Positions 8,586 through 16,793 of a stretch of 64,000 nt of DNA are shown one piece after another. Below the pieces are notes generated by a model. It was not told the DNA's origin. It did no database searches and saw only the letters and a program-made list of their open reading frames with translations. How positions within the stretch are numbered: the stretch's first letter is position 1; every line of letters starts with the position of its first letter. Both the position numbers and the translations under genes were made by a program. The stretch lies in contig NZ_JAAGRN010000009.1 of the NCBI RefSeq assembly GCF_010499255.1, forward strand, positions 1 through 64,000. The letters run 5' to 3'. Source of the stretch: Sheuella amnicola. Its GTDB lineage: Bacteria > Pseudomonadota > Gammaproteobacteria > Burkholderiales > Burkholderiaceae_B.

Positions 8586-10028
8586 TTAATGGACCGCATC
8601 ACTAGAACCTCCACTAACCTGAGTCTTGATACTGTCACTTGTGGTTGCTGTTGGTCGCCCAAGAAGCGTGGCTTGCATAGCAGCATCAGCTAACCAAAAC
8701 TGCTGATCGGCATTGATTGAAAGCATCACGCTATTGACCATATCTTTCGCATCAGCTAATAGCTCAAACACACCAATCATCATCCCGTTGTAACGCAGCT
8801 GATTTTCTTCTGAAATCACTTTACGAAGGGGAACAACTTCTTTTCGATAGTGCTTTGCAATATCGAAGTTCGTACGGTATGCAGAATAGTTTTCTCTCAA
8901 ACTGGATTCAGTTACACGATATGCAGATTCCAGACGATTTACCGCAGCCAATGTTTGAGCATTCATCGCGTCACGCTGCATATCACCCCAGTCGAATATC
9001 GGCAATCTGATGCTGACTTCATATCCACGCCCAGGAGTATTGGATCCGGTTTCGTTGTCGTATACATTCTTATTTCTCAAACCCAGCTCAATATCTGTAA
9101 AACTTGTGACATTGTTTAGTCCTTGCTTTTTCATAGCAACTTCAAGTCCAGATTGTGCAAGTTTGATATCGATACGATTCGAGCTAACGGATTGACTAAC
9201 TTCCTGCGGACTCAGTGGCATTTTTGGTAAATTTGGAAGCCGCTCTGGTAGCCTTAGCTTCTGGGCCTGATCAAAAGTGAGACCAAGCGTCCTAATTAAC
9301 GCCTCTCTCGATGCGGTCACTGCATGCTCAGCAATCGCTAATTGCGTCGCAGAATCAGCATAAAATGCCTGTTGCCTTGCGCGTTGAATTTTTGTGAAAT
9401 TCCCAACCGATTGCAGTCGGCGAGCAAGCTCAGCGCTGACCTTTGCCACCTCATTTACCTGTCTGGCGTAAATCAAAGTTTGCTGTGCCGCTACGGCCCT
9501 CACCCATGATTGTCTGACGCGGGTGATCTCATCGACAACATCCGCGACAAGTTTTGTTTGAGCTTGTTCAAGTTGCTTTTCAGCAATTCCATATCGCTGT
9601 GGCAGCGTTAAAACATCTAACAATCCAAAACTAATCATCCGAACCAGCTCAAGCTCGTTTGGATAAGACATGCGCTCAAACATGAAGACTGGGTTCGATA
9701 TACGCCCAGACTGCGCAGCTTTTGCTGCAAAACTCCAGTTATCCGCGAGAAGTGTTTGCATTGCAGGGCTATTTAGCAGCGCCAACTGTACAGCCTCTCC
9801 TTGACCAAGCTCTCGCTGAAGCAGTTCCTGCGTACTTTGTTTACGAGCGATGTGTTGCTCTTCCGTCAAAGCAAGTTCCAGCTTTCCTTGAGTAAAGCCT
9901 GGAATATTTTCATTTGTTTGACTTATTGAGCGATCAAAATTGACGCTTGCGCAACCAGTTAGGACAGTAATAGAAACCAACGTACTAACAAGACGAAAGC
10001 GTTTTACCCAATTAATTTGCCTCATCAC
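8586..10028 (-). CDS. TolC-family outer membrane factor lipoprotein of the copper cluster
   Basis: A 480-residue protein with a lipobox (VLTGCAS, Cys about residue 26) and the repeated helical hairpins of the TolC family. It is rich in Ala/Gln coiled-coil sequence, with a central RVRQSWVRAVAAQQTLI-like repeat and conserved VSIRLPIFDWGD. It should form a periplasm-spanning channel. No RND or ABC partner lies in the cluster, so it may work with the MFS exporter or with a pump elsewhere. Its ATG overlaps the stop of the preceding small gene by 4 bp (ATGA), implying translational coupling. Confidence 0.85.
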   Translation of the reverse strand: MMRQINWVKRFRLVSTLVSITVLTGCASVNFDRSISQTNENIPGFTQGKLELALTEEQHIARKQSTQELLQRELGQGEAVQLALLNSPAMQTLLADNWSFAAKAAQSGRISNPVFMFERMSYPNELELVRMISFGLLDVLTLPQRYGIAEKQLEQAQTKLVADVVDEITRVRQSWVRAVAAQQTLIYARQVNEVAKVSAELARRLQSVGNFTKIQRARQQAFYADSATQLAIAEHAVTASREALIRTLGLTFDQAQKLRLPERLPNLPKMPLSPQEVSQSVSSNRIDIKLAQSGLEVAMKKQGLNNVTSFTDIELGLRNKNVYDNETGSNTPGRGYEVSIRLPIFDWGDMQRDAMNAQTLAAVNRLESAYRVTESSLRENYSAYRTNFDIAKHYRKEVVPLRKVISEENQLRYNGMMIGVFELLADAKDMVNSVMLSINADQQFWLADAAMQATLLGRPTATTSDSIKTQVSGGSSDAVH

Positions 10029-10360
10029 TTAACCTCTTTTGTATCTGAATGATCAAGAGAAGAAGTATTTAATTGCCGTTGATCTGCAGAAGCATCCGGC
10101 AGTCGAGCTTCTTTGGCATAAGTTCGCCAGCCTCCTATTTCACCAACGGTATCGTTTGCTTGACGCCAAGATTCAATTGTTTGTTCTGAATACGGAACAT
10201 AGTCAGAAAATGCCGATTTGTACTGAACCTGAGCGAAGTTCTGGTCACCCCGGTTACTTACGATATTGGCATCGACTACTGGCTGTGCCATCACGACGGT
10301 AACGGCAAAAGCAGCAAGAATGGCTACTGGAATAGCCCTAAAGACAAAGTGTAAAGACAT
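10025..10360 (-). CDS. Small exported protein of the copper cluster, function unknown
   Basis: About 111 residues. The ATG at 10360 follows GAGGG and opens directly into a signal peptide ending at VVMAQ, so it is preferred over an ATG 7 codons upstream. The mature part is polar and contains YSEQTIESWRQANDTVGEIGGWRTYAKEA, a pattern I associate with uncharacterised proteins placed just ahead of copper outer membrane factors. There are no Cys or His clusters. Coupling to the next gene by a 4-bp overlap suggests a role in assembly of that efflux or oxidation machinery, but this is inference. Confidence 0.65.
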   Translation of the reverse strand: MSLHFVFRAIPVAILAAFAVTVVMAQPVVDANIVSNRGDQNFAQVQYKSAFSDYVPYSEQTIESWRQANDTVGEIGGWRTYAKEARLPDASADQRQLNTSSLDHSDTKEVK

Positions 10361-10484
10361 GAAACCCTCGTGTGAGAACAATCAGTGATCCGTAAGAAAA
10401 ATACGGAATTACAGAATGGTCGCAACGAACCTAATTGGTATTAGCAGAGCGAGAAAACGCACTAAACCACTAAAGGTTGCGTCG

Positions 10485-10931
10485 CTAAGCGAGAGTCTGC
10501 CGAGGGGGGCGATCTAAGCCAGCCAGGACGGGTGGCAGATGTAGGGATGAAATGTAAGTAAATTCGGAACTATTAGTAACCGAAATTGCTAATAACTGCA
10601 CAGGATGTGCAATCGCACCAGAAGCCGTGCTTGATCCGCATGTATTGTGCTTGAGATGATTTTTATGTGGGTCAGAACTAGAGGAATGATGTTCAACATC
10701 CAAACTAGCCTTAATCAAATCTGATGGAGCATGGTCATCAGATGATAAATGCGCCTCTTGAGCTGAGTCTGGATGATCATGAGGCGTGACTTGAAAATCA
10801 TGAGTGTGATCCGAGACGATCAATCCATGACTCATCTCGCATGCAAACATAAGCGTAGAAGCGATACCTTGGAATGGAATCGCTACTAGCAAAATGCAGA
10901 CAAAGAGAAGACGACGAATCGAACATTTCAT
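10485..10931 (-). CDS. CzcI-like His-rich exported protein
   Basis: About 148 residues. The signal peptide ends near QGIAS, and the mature part is dense in His and Asp (SDHTHDFQVTPHDHPDS, VEHHSSSSDPHKNH). The C-terminus ends in LDRPPRQTLA, like the ends of CzcI-type proteins encoded at the head of heavy-metal efflux operons. It probably binds metal in the periplasm and tunes expression or efflux. An upstream in-frame ATG at 10946 is possible; I chose 10931 because the signal peptide begins there. A TATAAT on the same strand lies just before the start, so the transcript may be nearly leaderless. The 124-bp gap to the next gene leaves open a separate promoter. Confidence 0.7.
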   Translation of the reverse strand: MKCSIRRLLFVCILLVAIPFQGIASTLMFACEMSHGLIVSDHTHDFQVTPHDHPDSAQEAHLSSDDHAPSDLIKASLDVEHHSSSSDPHKNHLKHNTCGSSTASGAIAHPVQLLAISVTNSSEFTYISSLHLPPVLAGLDRPPRQTLA

Positions 10932-11294
10932 AGCCAAATTATACATTATGGAAATTTAAAGTTGACATGTTTTGTTGAAATTTCTGTTTTTTCAAATTGA
11001 TTCTTGATTTATATCAAGGGGAATTTCTTTGTTTGATTCCACTTGGCACCGACTCTTTTCAACGATCAAAATTTAATAAACAACACAAAACAACCCTCTT
11101 AGTCAATAAATTGTGAGTGAACACAGTAAGTTCAAGACCCTATAAAATTCCGAGAAGATAGGAGAAATGTGAATCTTGTACGATCAGTGTAGATAATTTC
11201 CGCTTAAAACCTCAAAGATTATTACCAGTACACAGGTTTTATTAAGCGTCCTAACCCCCTGCGCTACGGACCTTTATACTCGGTCCCCACTCCA
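10932..11294. other. Intergenic region upstream of the copper cluster
   Basis: This AT-rich stretch has no gene. The leftward promoter of the copper cluster should lie at its left end, where a TATAAT is present on the minus strand near 10937-10942. I looked for a tmRNA body because a tmRNA-3'-end-like sequence follows, but no conserved 5' GGGG/TTCGAC region is present. The right end (about 11250-11294) resembles the sequence preceding the other attachment-like sites in this window (CCTAACCCCCTG and GGTCCCCACTCC). Confidence 0.4.
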
Positions 11295-11530
11295 CCACCA
11301 ATACCGCGAAGGGTCCGGATAATCTCCGGGCCCTTTTTTTTTTGGCTCAAAGCCCAGTGTTTACGGGGTTCTGGGCAAAAGGCTTGCGGATGAGTTCTGA
11401 CGAATAAATCAAAAAAAGAACGAATTTCACGCCGATTTTGTCTCTTTTCTCCGATTAGCTTGCGGATAGGCGCAGCCTCCCCTCTATATAAATCAATTCG
11501 TTACGAGGGGCATTTTGTAGACAATTATGG
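11295..11530 (+). repeat. Direct repeat A (about 235 bp) with attachment-like sequence and terminator
   Basis: This segment recurs at 12959-13192 with roughly 90 percent identity by eye. It begins with CCACCAATACCGCGAAGG, continues through a GC hairpin and T-run, then shared sequences such as CGGGGTTCTGGGCAAAAGGC and CGATTAGCTTGCGG, and ends near GACAATTATGG. The two copies bracket the Fic gene. The 5' part equals the sequence following attachment-like sites at 24.48 and 37.4 kb, suggesting the downstream flank of a tRNA/tmRNA target duplicated by site-specific insertion. Confidence 0.85.
11311..11342 (+). terminator. Rho-independent terminator inside repeat A
   Basis: GGGTCCGG and CCGGGCCC form an 8-bp stem (one G-T pair) around a 7-nt loop, followed by a run of more than seven T. 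The position directly after an ACCA-type RNA 3' end suggests it was originally the terminator of a tRNA or tmRNA gene. Confidence 0.8.
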
Positions 11531-11636
11531 GGAGCAATCCCAATTCATCCAACTCCATATGAAAGAGATTTTTCATAGTTGCAAGTCAAATTAAAGAATG
11601 GTTTAATTTGGTGGCTACAGCAAAAGCGAACTTTAA

Positions 11637-12788
11637 ATGAATCGAAACACTGGGACCTATGTCATCACCACGACTCTGAGTGAGTCAGTGCGGGCGTTCG
11701 TGCCCCACCCCTTGCCGCCCACGGGGCCAGCTCTTGCTTCTGGTGTCTATGCTGAGCTCAATCGACAAGCCGAATTGGCGCTCGCTCGCCTTGCCGGCGT
11801 ATCTGGCTTGGTTCCGTCGGTGGACTGGCTTCTATACAGTGCCATCCGCAAGGAAGCGTTGCTAACATCACAGATCGAAGGCACGCAAGCCACCCTTACC
11901 GATTTGTTCGATGAAGAGGCTGGTTTCAAAGTCAGCAACACCGAGGATGTAGAAGAGGTCACCAATTACTTACGGGCCTTCCGGTTGGTTCAAGGTCAAT
12001 TACGCGATAACCAAGGACTGCCCGTCAGCATACGATTACTTTGCGACGCTCACCGTCTGCTACTTGATGGCGTCAGAGGTGCCGGCAAACAGCCGGGAGA
12101 GTTGCGTCGTTCACAAAACTGGATTGGCGGTACGCGGCCTGGCAATGCCGCTTTTGTGCCACCACCTCCGGAGCATGTGCCTGTCTTACTGGCCGATATG
12201 GAGCATTTTATTCATGACGATGAGGCGACAGAGTTGCCGCCTATGGTCAAGGTAGCGCTTATCCATGCTCAGTTTGAGACTATCCATCCTTTTCTGGACG
12301 GCAATGGGCGCATTGGGCGCCTACTGATCGCAGCTTTGTTCGAACACTGGGGATTGCTAGCGGAACCCCTGATGTACCTCAGTGGTTATCTCAAGCAACA
12401 CCAGGCTGAGTACTATCGCCTCCTCTCCGCCATCCGTACCGAGGGTGACTGGGAAGCCTGGGTGACGTTCTTCCTGGAGGGCGTGTGCGTGGCAGCTGGG
12501 GATGCAGAGCGCAACATCATTGAAGTGGCCAGTCTGGTGGCGGCTGACCGCAAGCGCCTGCTTCAGTCACCCAAAGCAGGTCCAGCGAGTTACCGTCTCT
12601 TTGAAATGCTTCCAATGATGCCGCGCTTCACGATCGAGCGAGTGCGACAACAACTCGACACCACGTTTCCCACGGCAACAGCAGCAGTCAAGATGCTTGA
12701 GGATCTGGGCATCGTGACAGAAATGACTGGACAGAAAAAGAACAGAAGCTACAGTTACCAGGACTATGTGGAGCTGCTCTCACGCTGA
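11637..12788 (+). CDS. Fic family adenylyltransferase with N-terminal inhibitory helix and C-terminal winged helix
   Basis: A 383-residue cytoplasmic enzyme expected to transfer AMP or another nucleotide part to protein hydroxyls. The catalytic motif HPFLDGNGRIGR (about residues 217-228) is intact. The upstream helix TSQIEG (about 77-82) fits the (S/T)xxxE(G/N) inhibitory motif, placing it with class II Fic proteins that restrain themselves. A Fic N-terminal domain comes first, and the last ~70 residues resemble a winged helix (FTIERVRQQLDTTFPTATAAVKMLEDLGIV). It is flanked by the two 235-bp direct repeats and followed by a truncated small gene, so it looks like cargo of an inserted unit. The target protein is unknown. 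Confidence 0.9.
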   Translation: MNRNTGTYVITTTLSESVRAFVPHPLPPTGPALASGVYAELNRQAELALARLAGVSGLVPSVDWLLYSAIRKEALLTSQIEGTQATLTDLFDEEAGFKVSNTEDVEEVTNYLRAFRLVQGQLRDNQGLPVSIRLLCDAHRLLLDGVRGAGKQPGELRRSQNWIGGTRPGNAAFVPPPPEHVPVLLADMEHFIHDDEATELPPMVKVALIHAQFETIHPFLDGNGRIGRLLIAALFEHWGLLAEPLMYLSGYLKQHQAEYYRLLSAIRTEGDWEAWVTFFLEGVCVAAGDAERNIIEVASLVAADRKRLLQSPKAGPASYRLFEMLPMMPRFTIERVRQQLDTTFPTATAAVKMLEDLGIVTEMTGQKKNRSYSYQDYVELLSR

Positions 12789-12819
12789 CAAATCAAGATA
12801 AATCATGAAGGAGATATTC

Positions 12820-12900
12820 ATGACTTCAGCTGTATGTGAAAAGTTTTCCTCGCAAGCATCACCTGAAGTACTCACCGCCCTTCGGCATTTGGTTGCGAGG
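12820..12900 (+). pseudogene. Truncated N-terminal fragment of a small (ribbon-helix-helix-like) protein
   Basis: The ATG at 12820 has a textbook Shine-Dalgarno sequence (AAGGAGATATTC, just upstream). It encodes MTSAVCEKFSSQASPEVL followed by TALRHLVAR, which resembles the start of small RHH-type antitoxin-like proteins. After residue 27 the similarity stops and the reading frame runs into the tmRNA-3'-end-like sequence at 12937. The gene was therefore probably cut by insertion at the attachment site. It begins 31 bp after the Fic stop, so it may once have been the partner of Fic. The family assignment is tentative. Confidence 0.5.
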
Positions 12901-12936
12901 ATTTGCTGTTCAAGAATAAAAATTTGTACATCTGAA

Positions 12937-12964
12937 CGGGGGTTCAATTCCCCCCGGCCCACCA
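12937..12964 (+). other. tmRNA (ssrA) 3'-end-like sequence, probable attachment site
   Basis: Five G, the loop TTCAATT and a C-run form a T-arm, followed by GGCCCACCA. This matches the end of Burkholderiales tmRNAs as I remember them, except for one missing base in the acceptor strand. No tRNA or tmRNA body precedes it. Islands that integrate into ssrA carry a copy of the 3' end, so I read it as an attL/attR remnant. The downstream sequence continues as repeat B. Confidence 0.6.
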
Positions 12965-13192
12965 ATACCGCGAAGGATCCGGATAATCTCCGGGCCCTTT
13001 TTTTGGGCTAAAGGCCCGGTAAATACGGGGTTCTGGGCAAAAGGCTTGAGGATGAGGTCAGCCGGATAAATCAAAAAAAGAGCGAATTTCACGGCGATTT
13101 TGTCTCTTGTCTCCGATTAGCTTGCGGGTAGGCGCAGTCTCCCTTCTATATAAATCAATGAGTTACGAGGGGCATTTTGAAGACAATTATGG
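12959..13192 (+). repeat. Direct repeat B (about 235 bp), partner of 11295-11530
   Basis: This is the second copy of the repeat flanking the Fic gene. It shares the ACCAATACCGCGAAGG start, hairpin (12975-12997, with one mismatch introduced by GGATCCGG), T-run and the long downstream part to GACAATTATGG. The differences from copy A are scattered substitutions and one or two small indels, so the copies are not newly duplicated. Confidence 0.85.
12975..13004 (+). terminator. Terminator hairpin inside repeat B
   Basis: GGATCCGG, a 7-nt ATAATCT loop, then CCGGGCCC and a T7 run. One base change relative to copy A weakens the stem, but the structure remains plausible. Confidence 0.6.
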
Positions 13193-13229
13193 CGTGGATG
13201 CTTCACCATAGTATTGATCCGGAAGGAAT

Positions 13230-13258
13230 GTGTTAACAAGCCAGAGGACTGTTAACAC
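13230..13258. other. 9-bp inverted repeat downstream of the autotransporter
   Basis: GTGTTAACA (13230-13238) and TGTTAACAC (13250-13258) form a perfect inverted repeat with an 11-nt centre. There is no T-run on either strand, so it is a weak terminator at best; a protein-binding site is equally possible. Confidence 0.4.
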
Positions 13259-13274
13259 GCACAAAGGTCATTAC

Positions 13275-16200
13275 TTAAAACTGTAACCTCACCCCAACAT
13301 TGACTGCGCCTAGTGTCTGGCCACTACGTGCTTCACCAGACAGACCAGCATACGCATAAGCGTTATCCGAAAACTTCGCTGTGCCATATAAACCAGCTTG
13401 TACAAAGGTCGTACTCGCATTTGGCGTTGTGATGTTTGTACCCATGCCGCCAATTGATGCATTAAGCGTTGGATTTAACAATCCAGACGAATCAGCACCC
13501 ACTCCGACATAAGCACGATACGTATACTTTTCGGTCATTGGATTATTTGTTTTTGAGCCAACCGCCGCACCAATCACACCACGCACGCCATTGCCTGTAA
13601 ATGACTTCACGCTGAGTGCCGATGCTGCATCACCTTCATTGACACCTGACTGTGAAACGATCTGCCATGTCACACGAGCATAAGGCGTAATGCGAACCTC
13701 TTCAGTGTCGATTGGACGACTTAATCCCAAGCTGAGCAAGGCATCGTTACCAGAGACAGACTTGCTCTTGAACCCATTACTCAGGCCTGTCGCATCACCA
13801 CGAGACAGATCACTTGAGTTCAGACCAATGCTGGCCATGCCATCCACCACGAACTCTTGTACTGGCATCTTTCCATAAGCAAAGATGGATCCTTGCTGAA
13901 TCGTGCCTGAGCCATAAGTTGGGTTCAATGTGGTGCTGGAAAGAGCTAAGCCGCCGCCAATCTTCATGCCATTTGCGGTGTAGAAGTCTGAACCAAACAC
14001 CAGTTGGTACAAGTTACTGTTCCAACCGCCAGAGTTACTGTCGCTGTTACGGTTGCCGTACTGATAGGCCAAATCACCCCAGACATTGCCGTTGGAGAAT
14101 GTCTTTGCATCCGCATTGGGATTGACGCTTGGGTTCGTGCTAACCGCTGAAATAGCCACGCCACCAGATAAGGCCGTATTTGTTGTTGCCATTAACCCCG
14201 TGTTACCAGTGGGATTGGAGTTTGGTAAACCAATACCCATCGTGTCGCCAAGACGTGTCATAACGGCTTGTTGTACACGCTGTGTAGTCTGAGCGATTGC
14301 GGCGACAGCAGCTGGGTAGACTTCACCAGATAGGCTTTGTGCATAACCCGACAAAGCTGCTGCAGGTTTGGTTGAACCTGCATAAAGCAACTGATCTTGT
14401 GCTGCGGTCGATGTGCCATTCTGTGCAGCAACGACCATTTTATCTAAAGCACTACCAACCGATTGTGCGTTCTTATTGCCTGAAGCAGCAGCAATCGTTG
14501 TTTTATAGGATGTTGGGATCAGTGCCAGATCAACGCTATTGCTTCCAGCCATGTTGTAGAAAGGCAAAAATTGCGTACCTGAGGTCAACTCCGCTGGTTG
14601 TGTGACTGTTGAAAACTTGCCTGAAATGCCGCCATCGGCCGTCACGATGCGAAATAAGTCACCAAGGACTGGTGTGTATGGTGTGGTTCCGTAACCTGAT
14701 TCATTAGCTGTAAATAGATTAGAAAGCCGTGGCGTCAGTGTCGCACCTGAATTGATGACAAACAGACCACCACTCACGTTCAAGTTCGAGTAGTAACCTG
14801 TCGCACCAACCGGTGTAGCATCTGTAGCTTTAATCGTACCTGCAATATCTTGCTGATAAATTGAACCATTATTCATGGTGACTGTATTATTTGCCGCCAG
14901 ATATCCAGGCGAATTACCAGGCTTGAGAATACCTGCAACAGTCACAGTACCATTAATCGTTCCAGCTCCCATCAATGTACCGTTATTTTGAACGTAAACG
15001 TTACCTGAACCTGTCGGACTAGAACCTTGAATAGACAATGTGCCAGACTGAACAGTGGTACCACCACTATATGTATTAGAGCCATTCATCACAGTTGTAC
15101 CAGTGCCGGTAAATGTCATGCCACCAGACCCTGAAAATATACCTGACAATGTCGCAACTCCGGAACTCGGAGACTGAATTGTGCCGCCAGCAGAATTGAC
15201 TGTAAAAGATTGTGAAGATGAATTGCCTGTAACGAGAGATAATGTTCCACCGTTAAAAACAGGATTTGCTGAAACACCTATGCTCGAAAGAGAAACAATA
15301 TTGTTAGGATCAATATTGCCAACTGTTGAGCCGCCACTGCCACTGCCCCCGCCCCCACTATTACTTCCACCTGTGACCACCAAATCCCAAAGTGTTCCAG
15401 AACTATTTACAAGTGTCCAAGAATAACCACCTGTATATGTTCCACTCACACCACTTAAGTTCGAAAGAGTCAGCCCCTGCAATACTGATGTATAAGTATT
15501 CGCAGCAATTGTTGAGGTTGAATTAATACTAAATGTAGTTGTTGTTGCCCCAGGACTTGCAGCACTTAGCTTGCCATAAGATGAAGTGCTATTAACGATA
15601 ATTTTATAATTAGTTGGCAAATTACCAGTGAACGTTAATGCTCCATTCACGTTGCCTAATCCCTGACTGTTGCTTAGAGTAGTTATCGTACCTGCATTGG
15701 TAATACCCTTTGTCGAGCCAGTGATTGAACCAGTATTCGTAATGGTAGTAATAGTTGATCCAGATTGATTACTAACACCATAACTAGAACCTTGAATTAA
15801 ACCCGCATTAGCAATCGTTCCAATCGTTGCAGCTCTTGTATTGTTATAGTTATCTATAGCTATATTGTTATCAGAAATAATTGATCCACTGGCTTGATTG
15901 TTTAGAGTTGTGATTGTTCCACCATAGTTATTAATAGCAGAATTATTTCCCGTATTTTTTATTAATGACGTGTTTGTTAATGTAGTGATAGTCGGTTGAA
16001 ACCAACCCAAATATCCATACGTATCTGTCAACGTAATCGCACTTCCTGCAGACGTTGCCTTTAACGTGCCATTATTAGTTAATTGAGAAATTGTCGAATT
16101 ATTGACCCACAGACCAGCAGAGCCTGACCCTGTTCCCTGTATGGTGCCGCCGTTTACTAGCGTACCTAAACTTCTGTTTTGACTCGTACCAAGAGCCGCA

Positions 16201-16466
16201 CCACCTGAAGTATTTTTATCTAATAATGCACCGCTATCAATTGTGAAACCGCTTGTTGACCAATTTCCATTATTTGTACAAGTATCAGTACTTGCAACGA
16301 TCGTACTTCCTGCCGAGCCGAGTTGCGTGCAATCGATCGCATAAGTGTTTTGATGATTTAAAACACCTACAAAAATCATAATAATCAGTAGCTTTATATT
16401 AAATTCACATTTGTTTTTAAACTTTAAGTTTATAAACTTCAAATTGAAGACTGCGCAGTAATTCAT
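13275..16466 (-). CDS. Large autotransporter (type Va secretion) with PATR repeats
   Basis: A 1063-residue surface protein. The N-terminus has an extended signal region with hydrophobic LLIIMIFVGVL ending at NTYA (about residue 43). The passenger is rich in Gly, Ser, Thr and Asn with many short beta-helix-type repeats (TNTGSITG, ITTLSNS). It includes one passenger-associated transport repeat (NGSNTYSGGTTVQSGTL) about residue 455 and an SGGGGSGSGG linker about residue 370. The last ~280 residues form the outer membrane barrel, ending in NVGVRLQF with the terminal Phe needed for BAM recognition. The function is likely adhesion or autoaggregation. It is divergent from the two-component system at 16794, which may regulate it. 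Confidence 0.88.
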   Translation of the reverse strand: MNYCAVFNLKFINLKFKNKCEFNIKLLIIMIFVGVLNHQNTYAIDCTQLGSAGSTIVASTDTCTNNGNWSTSGFTIDSGALLDKNTSGGAALGTSQNRSLGTLVNGGTIQGTGSGSAGLWVNNSTISQLTNNGTLKATSAGSAITLTDTYGYLGWFQPTITTLTNTSLIKNTGNNSAINNYGGTITTLNNQASGSIISDNNIAIDNYNNTRAATIGTIANAGLIQGSSYGVSNQSGSTITTITNTGSITGSTKGITNAGTITTLSNSQGLGNVNGALTFTGNLPTNYKIIVNSTSSYGKLSAASPGATTTTFSINSTSTIAANTYTSVLQGLTLSNLSGVSGTYTGGYSWTLVNSSGTLWDLVVTGGSNSGGGGSGSGGSTVGNIDPNNIVSLSSIGVSANPVFNGGTLSLVTGNSSSQSFTVNSAGGTIQSPSSGVATLSGIFSGSGGMTFTGTGTTVMNGSNTYSGGTTVQSGTLSIQGSSPTGSGNVYVQNNGTLMGAGTINGTVTVAGILKPGNSPGYLAANNTVTMNNGSIYQQDIAGTIKATDATPVGATGYYSNLNVSGGLFVINSGATLTPRLSNLFTANESGYGTTPYTPVLGDLFRIVTADGGISGKFSTVTQPAELTSGTQFLPFYNMAGSNSVDLALIPTSYKTTIAAASGNKNAQSVGSALDKMVVAAQNGTSTAAQDQLLYAGSTKPAAALSGYAQSLSGEVYPAAVAAIAQTTQRVQQAVMTRLGDTMGIGLPNSNPTGNTGLMATTNTALSGGVAISAVSTNPSVNPNADAKTFSNGNVWGDLAYQYGNRNSDSNSGGWNSNLYQLVFGSDFYTANGMKIGGGLALSSTTLNPTYGSGTIQQGSIFAYGKMPVQEFVVDGMASIGLNSSDLSRGDATGLSNGFKSKSVSGNDALLSLGLSRPIDTEEVRITPYARVTWQIVSQSGVNEGDAASALSVKSFTGNGVRGVIGAAVGSKTNNPMTEKYTYRAYVGVGADSSGLLNPTLNASIGGMGTNITTPNASTTFVQAGLYGTAKFSDNAYAYAGLSGEARSGQTLGAVNVGVRLQF

Positions 16467-16793
16467 GCCAAGTACCTACGGATTATTAGTCCGAAAATAC
16501 TAAGTTAAATTCACATCATTTACCTGTTTGACTTTCTACGAATTAACTTCTAAATGATACGAAATATTGCAAGCTGATTTTTTTTACACTGAGATTAAAG
16601 CCAATCCGGTAAATTCAAAGGCCTATCTCATCTACACCGAATTCAGTTAGCAATAAATAAGTTTCAGTTGCTTACCTCCCTATTTATGCGTGCTGCGCCA
16701 TCACTGGCCTGCATTACTCATCTGACAACATGAAAGTCGATCTAAATATCTTTGATAAAAATAGTAAATTTTTGAATTTTAGGACTTAGGATT
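16467..16793. promoter_or_regulatory. AT-rich divergent regulatory region between autotransporter and sensor kinase
   Basis: 327 bp with no gene, separating two outward-facing transcription units. On the autotransporter side there is a short inverted repeat (CGGA, 7 nt, TCCG) around 16477-16491. On the kinase side TTAGGA precedes the TTG start. Promoters for both genes must lie here, but I could not define their boxes with confidence. Confidence 0.45.

Noticed and set aside
10947-11300. Possible complete tmRNA gene ending at the CCACCA sequence
   Set aside because: The tmRNA 5' region and tag reading frame are absent; only the 3' end resembles tmRNA.
12900-12964. Possible complete tRNA
   Set aside because: A T-arm and CCA are present, but there is no D-arm, no matching 5' acceptor strand, and one base is missing in the 3' acceptor strand.
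13275-16466. Autotransporter as a split or frameshifted gene
   Set aside because: One uninterrupted frame runs from signal peptide to terminal Phe of the barrel.
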